Shown one piece after another: positions 56,101-64,000 of a DNA stretch of 64,000 bases; the stretch's first letter is position 1; the number at the start of each line of letters is the position of its first letter. The DNA comes from Klebsormidium nitens (lineage: Eukaryota; Streptophyta; Klebsormidiophyceae; Klebsormidiales; Klebsormidiaceae): positions 62,001-126,000 of the forward strand of contig DF237077.1 in assembly GCA_000708835.1 (NCBI GenBank), in the 5' to 3' direction. The translations under genes were made by a program, and so were the position numbers. The notes under the pieces were generated by a model that saw nothing but the letters and a program-made list of their open reading frames with translations, made no database searches and was not told the origin of the DNA.

Positions 56101-58461
56101 CGCACCTTGGCAGCGGGCATGATGACGGGCTCTCTTATCGTCGAGAACGCGTCTTTGAGCGCGCGCGTCGGCTTGCCGTTTGCTCCCACGCGCAGGATGC
56201 CCGGTACAAGCTCCCGATCTGTCACGAGCTCGTTCTCTCGCAGCAGCGACATAGCCGGGGCGATTTTGTCGTACCGGGACAAATCGTAGGCGAGGACGCA
56301 ACCGGGAATCTGCTCCGGGGGGGCCACGTGGGGTAGATCCCGCAGCATGAGATACCTGGCGGAAAGTGTTTTGTGGGTTCACTTTTTTGGTTTCATTACC
56401 TACTTCTAAGGGATCTTTTGTGTACTTACTTCTCAGGAATCTTTTGTGAAATTGGATGACTGCTGAGAAGTACCTATGACGCTCTGAATGCGTCTGCCTA
56501 CTTCGTCTTTCTGAGTAAAGGATTCCGTTTTCTGCTAACGAAAGCGGTCATTGAAGAAGTATCTCAAGGCCAGCTACCTAGACAGACGGGAAATAGGACT
56601 AGTGGCACCAGGATCCAACAGTTTGTTATGGCGGCTAGATTCTTATTATGCCGTTCGAAGGGCCAACATCAGGGCAACGAGATTGGGCATACAAATCTTT
56701 CAGAAAGAACCGTATGAGGAAACGTTTCCACCATGTAACTCTTACCGCGGCGTGCCAGACTTGACCCATGCTAGTTGCACTTCGGCCCCCTCACGTGCCA
56801 GGCCAAAAGCGGGGAGCAGTGATGCGGGCGGAGTGGGCCGCGCTTCCGAGGCGAGGGAAATGGTGGACCAGCCGAGGCCGTACTCCGCAAGCACAACCCC
56901 GTGGATATTCTTCTCTGGAAGAAGTTTGGTTTACAGTCAGGGGACTCAACTGTGACCTAAGCACTTTATCGCACTTTCAACGAACTTGGCTTGACCCACT
57001 TCAATCTGTATGTTCGTAAAACGTGAGCCGTCCAGAGAGGCCCTAAGGTCTGCGACCAGGTTTGACGGGATGAGCATTAACCAGTGCACTGTCTGCGTCG
57101 CGAATGGCTCCTTTGTCTCTGAATCTGACGATTGAAGCGACCCAGTGAAACGACCCATCAACGCCCATTTCTGTCATAGATACAGGTGGTTGCATTCACA
57201 AGAAAACCGGAGAAGGTCGGGCAGTAGACGATTACAAGGACAGGCTCAGACAGAGGGATGATGCAACCCGATAGTCCGTGGATTGATAAGACTCGTCTGC
57301 TGCAGTCGACAAGCTCCTCTGAAACTTGTGCAGAATAGCCGTCCTCATATTTGTAACATGATGTTTGTCGAAACTAACATTGGCTTTACCACTAAAATGC
57401 AGTTCAGGGCTACAACGACTCACCGACGGCGACCAGTTCGACTACCAGGACACTTTTAGGGTCCACCACTCTGGTGTGGAAGAACACGTCCTGTTCCAAG
57501 CGACAGCTGCTCACCGCCCCACCGCGGACATCCGGGGGGGCCGCCACCCAGGGCCGGGAGACCCCCTGGCACGTGTTGCCAAAGAAAGCGCCGGAGGTCT
57601 CGTCGAAGAGGCTGACGCCGACGCGGCACTCAAAGATGGAGCGGTTGTTCTGCAGGGTAAAGAGCGTCGTTAGGCTGGTAGAATTACCTCTGCTAAACTG
57701 TTTGACTTTCTTTTCTTTTGGATTGAAGGAGGTTGGTTTAAGTGAGAGAAAGATTTGGTAATCTTGCGGACTGCATCTTCAATCTATTTGGAGATAGAAA
57801 TGCATGGTGCTTCCAAAGCTTCTGCAATGCTATCAAAAGTGGTAAAAGCTTGGTGAGAGTGCCATCCTAGGCACAACGCTGTCGACCACCGGAGGAACAG
57901 ATATAGCATTGCAAGCCAGCGTGATTAACCAAAACGTAAGAATGAAAAGCCAAACCAACGGGATCTTTTAGAGAAGTCGGAATGCTTCTCCTAATGGATT
58001 GGCATGGGTAATGTCGCTTCAAATCTTGGACTCACGTCGGGTGGTGTCAGCCCCGACATCCATAACAGCGTGAGCTTATACGGAATGCTGTCTGCGCCCA
58101 TCTTGGGAGGCCAGTCCCGAGCAATCTGCAATACCCGCCCCTTTTGTTCCTGCATCCTCCCAATCCATGCCACCACAGAACTTTCTGAGGTGCCTGTAGA
58201 GGCAGGAATCTGCCCCATCAATGGCCCAACCAGCTCGTTTATCGCAACACCCCTCCCCCTTTCCTCTTTGGCAGCTCCCGTTGAGTGTTCATCTCGAGCT
58301 TGTTCGTTGGTAAATTTACTGGCAGGTAAATTGCTGGCAGAACTGGGGGTGTTCTCTTCTTCGTCCTCTGAGCTAGGATCGGAGCTGCGGCCAGAGCTGC
58401 TACGCTCCGAGTCTGAATGCTCGTACCTGATATCCTCCTCCATGACCTCGTCGTTCTCCAT
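47139..58461 (-). CDS. NPHP4: Nephrocystin-4 (ciliary transition-zone protein)
   Basis: About 1713 aa from 17 exons: 58036-58461, 57424-57650, 56746-56914, 56106-56355, 55448-55666, 54614-54817, 53606-54230, 53054-53304, 52322-52762, 51125-52027, 50549-50733, 49764-50148, 49139-49430, 48695-48795, 48327-48494, 47721-47945, 47139-47210. Family landmarks: IFECRVGVSLFDET and FFHT...VLVVELVAV (N-terminal); VVVQFLAFTPGT and SVYFTFQ followed by YDFPP; VDVWDGDSMLQVG then LLRQGREV; ECSDPEM and DGQEWRDL (MSP-like); DRTFRFYQ; YVTVYGDRYMGQLLATWRVF; ISFTNPYPHPKLFYL; and the end VLIFVNDAEDKTEECLK. NPHP4 acts with NPHP1 and RPGRIP1L at the transition zone that gates cilia. Additions include a Ser/acidic leader, a Cys4 motif near residue 480, a coiled coil (about 720-780) and an IQ motif (about 791-815). 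Exon 2 contains a frame conflict at 57534-57540; all other junction phases fit. Confidence 0.92.
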
Positions 58462-58644
58462 TTATAAACAAGAGCTAAACACACTACATATCTAGTCTCC
58501 CACGTTTGCTGGTTTCAACAGAGGCACCGTCTTTCACTAGACTGCTGCGTCCTGCAGAGCTTCAAGGGGGAAACCAAATCAGGGAGCTCGCAAGCCCTTC
58601 CATCAAAAAGCCTAAATCAAAGGCCCAGGGCAAGGGAACCAGTG

Positions 58645-58670
58645 GTGGTGGTAATAGTAAATACCACCAC
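58645..58670. repeat. Short perfect hairpin, 9-bp stem
   Basis: GTGGTGGTA (58645-58653) pairs exactly with TACCACCAC (58662-58670) around an 8-nt loop, about 190 bp upstream of the NPHP4 start. Confidence 0.6.
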
Positions 58671-59111
58671 ACACAGATCTCCCGCCTGGGTCTGCACTGA
58701 TACTGTCTAGTGAAGAGCAGATAAGGTGTCTTCATTCATCGATGTATTACAGCTACATATTAGGAATCACTGCAAAATTCGTCAAATGGTGGGACAAAAT
58801 AACTACTGTACAATGTACACAGTATCTTCTTCAGACTTCATGTGCTCGCTTCCAGCACTGTGATCGAACGAAGCTGAGCGTCCAAGCACGACTCGATTTG
58901 AATCTGAATGACGCTTTCACGCACATTAGTTTCTGGACATCCTATCAGGCTCATGCCCGAAACCTAATTAAACTTAGAGAAGGGGAAATGCTCGCGCACA
59001 GCCTCATGCTGAAGGCGTGGTGTACTTTAAAGCGTACGATCTCGATCGGACGGCGCGACGGTTCTCTGAGGCCGGGCCCGGAGGGGGAGTGAGTCCGTTA
59101 CCGCCCTGTGT

Positions 59112-59139
59112 TGGACATCGTGTGCTGGACATCGTGTGA
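59112..59139. repeat. 14-bp tandem repeat, two units
   Basis: TGGACATCGTGTG followed by C (59112-59125) and the same 13 bases followed by A (59126-59139), in the leader or core promoter of the downstream gene. Confidence 0.65.
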
Positions 59140-59309
59140 GCGTTGAGAGAAGCTTCGCGGCTCAGGCTTTCACATTCTGTACAGCTCTGCATTTCCACGT
59201 CATATATTGCACGCAGCCAGGGGTTGCTTGATCGCCATTCCAATTTCTTTTTGACAACCTCTCGGTATCTTCAGCCTTTGGTTGCTGTTCACGTTGAGCT
59301 CATGCGGTG

Positions 59310-62300
59310 ATGGACATCCCGTGGGTCCGGCAGCGGTCCCTGCAGTTGAGCCCCACAAAATGTTTCCGGTCTTCCACTCTGCTTGGGCGTGAGACTGTTT
59401 GTGGGAAGCTGCGCCGCCTTTCCGGGGCCAAGAAGCCTGGCGTGAAGGGGGAGGGTAGAAAATGTCTGTCAAAGGACTTGGGTGTGTCCACCAGCCTTTT
59501 CATGGGAGAGCGTACAAAGTTTCTGGCAAGCCCTCCCCAGAAATCATGCTCGGGCCGGTGTGCTTTTGGTACAGTAAATGCTGCGTATGGCACTCCTCTG
59601 GGGGCGCCGCAGAGGAGGCGAGTGTCTGTTGTTACAAGAGCGCGCACACAGCCGATGCCGCAGGGGACGTACGTGCAAAATTCGCGATTCAGAAAGCCAA
59701 ATCGAGTGCCGAGCAATTCAGAGTACTTGGACGATGAGGGCTGGGGCACTGAAGGGGGCCCAGAGGACTTTCTGGCGGGAGAGAGTGAGGCGGAAGTCGC
59801 ATCGGATGTGGATAGTCAGGCTGAGACAAGTGGCCGCGCTGATGATGATAATGGTGGGCCTTTGAGGAAATTGCATAGGGAGTTGAGCCTGGACAGTTTA
59901 GCAGATGAAGGCGAGGACAGAGAAGGAGATTATCAGTCCGATTTGGGGAGCTCGCCGGAGCGTCCCAGGCGGACCTACACCGAGCTGCAGCCGAATGGCC
60001 AGGCGGCCCCGTCTGCTTCTCAAGCGCATTCGGTGGTTCTTCCCCAGCGGCCCCGGAGAGTGTACCGGGAGATAACGCCGCACGGGCAGTTCAAGGACGA
60101 GGCAGAAGCGGAGCACAGGCAGAAAATGGCTGCAGCGGGGAAGGTGCCGGGGGTGGCCTTTGGGATCAAAACGCCAGTCACCGATGGTCCCATCGCTAGG
60201 CAGCTGGGTCTTGTCAAGGAAGAAGTTGGGGCTTTGGATGCGGAGGGAGTGGAAGAGGAGGATGAAGAGTATCAGGGGAAGCGCGTAGTGGTGGAGCGGG
60301 TGCCAGGGGCGAGGAGAAAAGCGGCGGAAGAGGAGGCGCTGCCACCAAAAGCCCAGACTAAGGAGGAGTTTGACAGGTGAGGCACCAGGATGTGTTTGGC
60401 TGCTCGTTGTAGGGGTCGATTGTGGGTTGATTGACTGGCTTGCGCTGTTACGCAGCGCTTGCAGCAGACTAGCCCCCGACCACTCCGTCCATCGCATGCC
60501 AACTATGGACACCCCTCTTTAGCGAAGTGGTTAGAAGCAAGACGGATATGGTGCCAAGCAGACCTTCGGCAGTAGGGTTCTCAATCTCAATGAGGCCGCG
60601 GCAATTAGAATAGGCCCAGCAATGGTCAGCATCATTTGGCCGCCACCACAGCCTGCTCAATTGCTACAAAGGGAGTGTTGGTTGCTTCTGCGAGCTTGTC
60701 TGTAAGCCAGTGAAGCAGGATGCAAGCTTTGGCTGTCGTAAACGTGTGGTTGACACCACCAAGGAGCGTCAAGAAGGAGCGTCAAGGGGGCACTCCTTCC
60801 AGGGATTAGAAGTCAGCAGCTTTATGTGACGCGGTAAATAATAGTGCCAGCCACATGAAGCAGCAGTTTTGTGGCGAACTATATGAGGAATTGCTAACAC
60901 GGCAGGGGGGGCACATTCTATACTGCTGGAAGAATGTGGCCCCTTGCTTGCTGGTTGTTCAGAGTGTATGTGAACGTTTGGCATGTCCAGGCAGATGCTT
61001 CATGCAGATCCTGCGTCCAAGTGAACAGTATGAAGTAGATTGTCAGATTATGAAGATAGAGAAACAAAGCACTCTGATTTTTCCAGGCTGTATGAAGAGT
61101 ACCTTCAGAGAGAGGAGGAGAAGCGCATAGAGGCGAAACGGCAGAAGGCCATCTTTGAGGTGGAGCGGAAGGAGCGTGTGCGGCTGATTGAGGAAGAGCG
61201 GGTGAAGCGGAAAGCGGAGCTTGCGAGCATGGGGATTGTGGAGAACAAACAGTTTGAGATTCCGTCAGAGACGATAGAAAGGATCCAGCGGCTCAAGGGG
61301 AAGGAGAAGCGGGAGGCCTGGGTGGCGGCCTGGAGGCGGGTGAGACTCTCGGTTCTTCAAACCTGGGCTTCAATCTATCGAACAGAATCTGATTGCTAAA
61401 ATGCCCTGTCATTGTATGCTGTCAGTAAAGTGCATGTGATGCTTTTGTTTTCGATTGTGAAGTTGATGTAGTCCTAGAGGTTTGACGCGCAAACAGCCTT
61501 CCATTGTTGCTACAAGGTGCATGTATAGCAGCGAGCGCTCTAGGTGCTTCCACTGCTGGGAGACGACGAAGCCTTGGTGTTGGATGACGGAGTTATGTGG
61601 CTGTGGTTGCTCAACCCTCTCCAAAAGCTGGTCCTTTGAAGGAGAGCTGGACTGCTACAGTTTTGCAAGCTTCACATGCCCGTTGGTCAGCTTTTGAGAA
61701 TGTGAGGCTAGGCATCGCTGTTCACCCTTTCTACTTCTGCCTTTTGTAGCGAATTGCTGACCATCATTGCTTCTGCAGGTTCGAAAGCAGGAGACGAGGG
61801 AGAAGAACAAAGTGCGGCAAAGCAAGGCTGCGCTTCAGAAAGAGGCTGAGGTAAGATTGTTCACCCTCCCAGGTTGGACGGTCAAACTGTGCGCATTTGT
61901 AAGAGAGAGCTGTACGTTTTGTCCCTGGATCTTCGCATACAGGAGGTTGGTCGACAATCCCCCTACTAAGTGACAACTGGAGGTAACCAAGATTGAAAGG
62001 CAGGTCTTGTCTCTTGTGCACGTATTCGCTGCATCAGTTCCTGCCTTCAATCCTCTACTGTTTCTGTACTCAAGCATCCGAAAGTAGTTTTCTTCTGTTC
62101 TTTCCCAGAAACGTCAGCAGTCAGAATCACGTCACATGAAACGCTTGCCACTCATTCTTCTCGTTGTTTTCCAGGAGTACCTGCATCTGGCGATGCAGAA
62201 GCTGATTGGGGGTGACATCACGCGGGTGCGCGGCCGCACCGCGATGGATATTATTGCCAACACGATGGCGGGGCGCCTGGGGGACGGTCTGCCGGAGCAG

Positions 62301-64000
62301 CAAAAGAACCTGCTGGAGGAGATCCCGCCGATGCCCGTCAACTACAAGTAGGCTACGCCGGACCCTTGGCCTACAGAAGCAATTTACAGCAGGTCGAAAA
62401 GAATCAGATCACAATGGAAAAGATAAAGTGCAAGAGCAAAGCTGGTCTGAGAGGGTTCACCTTCTAAGCTTGTTGGAACAACCAAGTGCTGTGCAACTGA
62501 TATTTAGGTACTGCAGAGCAAAGTTGCTTAAGAGGGGCGGCTCTCAAGCTACGTAGGGGTTTGACAGACTTAGGAGGGTCTTTTAAGAAGTTTTCCACAG
62601 ACTCTTCCTCTCACTATAGCAGCGATGGAAAGACCACTCTTCTGACTAGATTTTGTTGAGACTTGTGACAAATGTGTAAATTCTTCGCACCTACAGAGGT
62701 TGTGGTGCGGGTGTCGTTGCCAAGTCTTGCATCTCTTCCGGAAGTTGTAAGGACGTGGGCCTAAAATTGAAATCTAAAAGGGTTGGAATGCGGCATGCAG
62801 CGCTAGTCTTGTCCCGCCGTGTCAGTACTCCCAGGCCCTCTGCAGAAGTGGCAGGTTTAGCGGAAGCAATCCCTTAAAGGCATTTCTGGTCGCTTAAGGC
62901 CTAATCGGTGGGAGAGAGCCGTTACTTCTCTCGACCTGTCAGGCGATTGTCCCCTTGGCTGGAAGGAACAATTCGGCTTTCATACACCACGGCAGCTATT
63001 CTGCTTATAATAAGTCAGTGACTAGGTGCTTTAGAGAGATTCATTAGCTGGCACCTATTTCTGTGCAGGACCGTGGAAGAGAAGGCGCAGCGCATCTTCA
63101 CCTCGACCTACATCGAGCAGTTTCGTCCAGAGGCCAACGACGGGCAGGGCATCAAAACGGTAGTCTCTCCCTTCCGGGAAGCAGATCCGACGCTAGCACA
63201 GGAAAAGGGCCTGCCGAGCTTGAATCTAGAGAGTGCTCCTCCCGCCACAGAAGCGGGGCTGTTTGGTAGGGGGGTGGATCTAGAGGTGGAGAGTGAAGTA
63301 GAGGCGAGGATCAGCGCGGATTTGGCGAGGCTCGAGCGGGAAGCGCAGATGGAGCTTCAGGGGGGTGCAGGAAGCAGCGAGTTCGAGGGGGGGGTGGCGG
63401 AGTTGAACCGAGGTTTGGTGTCGGGTAGGGGGGACTCACAAGTCGGTAATTCAGAGGCCCAGGCGGCTGCTGACGTCGGAGGGGAGAGCGTATCATACGA
63501 GGGGACGGCAAACGGTGCACGAGGCTCGGAACCGCGGAAGCGCTATACTCATGATGATGACGATGATCCGGACGAGAGGAAAGACGGTGCGAGGAAAGCC
63601 AGCAGCGCAGGCGCTGACGACAGCGACCCCGACAGTGACGATGACGACATCAAGAAGATTGGGGAGGAGCTGTTCCCCGACTTCGACGAGGAGGAGCTGA
63701 CGTCAGCATCGCACAGGGGGGCGTCAGCGGAGTCCGACGGACGGGACCCGGACGATATGCAAACAATCGGGGAGGATTTGTTCCCGGATTATGAACCAGA
63801 GATTAACCCCAACGTGGACCTCAGCGAGATGGGCCGCTTGCTGGGGCGGAGAATTGCTGACGTGGCAGGTTACCAGCAGGCCCCGGGGGTGCCACGGCTG
63901 CACGACAGCATGCAGGAGGCGAAGGACCTCAACCGGTTTCTGCAGGTGAGAACTGGGAATCAAACTTCAGGGCGATGCTTTCAACTGTTTGCGAAGTCAT
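59310..64000 (+). CDS. Plastid-directed acidic coiled-coil protein, partial (3' end outside window)
   Basis: Five exons seen: 59310-60376, 61087-61339, 61779-61850, 62175-62347, 63069-63945; a donor (CAG|GTGAGA) leads out of the window. At least 814 codons. Residues 1-110 are basic and Ser-rich, ending near RRRVSVVTRA, a likely chloroplast transit peptide. A disordered acidic part holds two copies of an RPRR-x-Y-x-E motif. Residues about 356-465 are a charged coiled coil (YEEYLQREEEKRIEAKRQKA...). A helical block follows (YLHLAMQKLIGGDI, TAMDIIANTMAGRLGDGLP), then an acidic end with two IGE[ED]LFPD[FY] motifs and MQEAKDLNRFLQ. I do not recognise the family. The general layout, a WVAAWRR stretch and the acidic end recall PTAC12/HEMERA, a plastid RNA-polymerase-associated protein, but this is weak. 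An out-of-frame ATG at 59302 lies eight bases before the chosen start. Confidence 0.7.

Larger units (their letters stand above)
58462..59309. promoter_or_regulatory. Divergent promoter region between NPHP4 and the plastid-protein gene
   Basis: 848 bp between outward-facing starts. It holds a short hairpin (58645-58670) and a 14-bp tandem repeat (59112-59139), the latter about 170 bp before the plus-strand ATG. No TATA element is recognised with confidence. Confidence 0.5.

Noticed and set aside
1-64000. CRISPR array, insertion sequence or complete transposon
   Set aside because: No regularly spaced direct repeats with unique spacers, no transposase or reverse-transcriptase motifs and no long terminal repeats were seen.

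Overview
This window looks like nuclear DNA of a plastid-bearing, cilium-making green organism. The best fit is a streptophyte (charophyte) alga such as a Klebsormidium-type species, but that name is an inference from gene content. Plant-type genes are present: a chloroplast one-helix protein (OHP2 type), an HDA5-type histone deacetylase with a cyclotransferase-like tail, a two-domain DJ-1 protein and a plant-type Myb/SANT protein. They sit beside nephrocystin-4, a transition-zone protein of cilia that flowering plants lack. Genes are rich in GT-AG introns with intergenic gaps of 0.5-1.9 kb. All gene models below were assembled by eye from splice sites, reading phase and family motifs. No transcript evidence or database search was available.

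Layout from left to right: HDA5-type deacetylase (-, 10-7501); MYND/DUF4470 protein (+, 8606-10867, no intron seen); two-domain DJ-1/PfpI protein (-, 12024-16825); Myb/SANT protein (+, 17420-20332); bacterial-looking protein of unknown function (-, 22210-25259); AP-1 clathrin adaptor mu subunit (-, 26254-29841); EF-hand mitochondrial carrier (+, 31248-37781); OHP2-like protein (-, 39425-41574); seven-knuckle CCHC protein (+, 42064-46538); nephrocystin-4 (-, 47139-58461); plastid-directed coiled-coil protein cut by the window end (+, from 59310). Strands alternate almost perfectly. This gives five divergent pairs sharing 0.5-1.4 kb promoters and several convergent pairs. No operon-like or pathway clustering is evident; these are mostly unrelated housekeeping genes.

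The most unusual material lies in the introns and gaps. Three introns hold decayed copies of the neighbouring exon edge plus the start of its intron (HDAC last exon; carrier exons 6 and 8). The HDAC gene carries a ~57-bp minisatellite. One carrier intron holds a ~160-bp foldback. Four of about 71 reconstructed introns have GC rather than GT donors. TGCATG/CATGCA words are dense in several gene 3' flanks. Nephrocystin-4 carries an IQ motif and a Cys4 motif, and one exon shows an apparent one-base frame conflict at a run of seven G. I see no RNA gene, CRISPR array or complete transposon, and no clear new multi-gene system.
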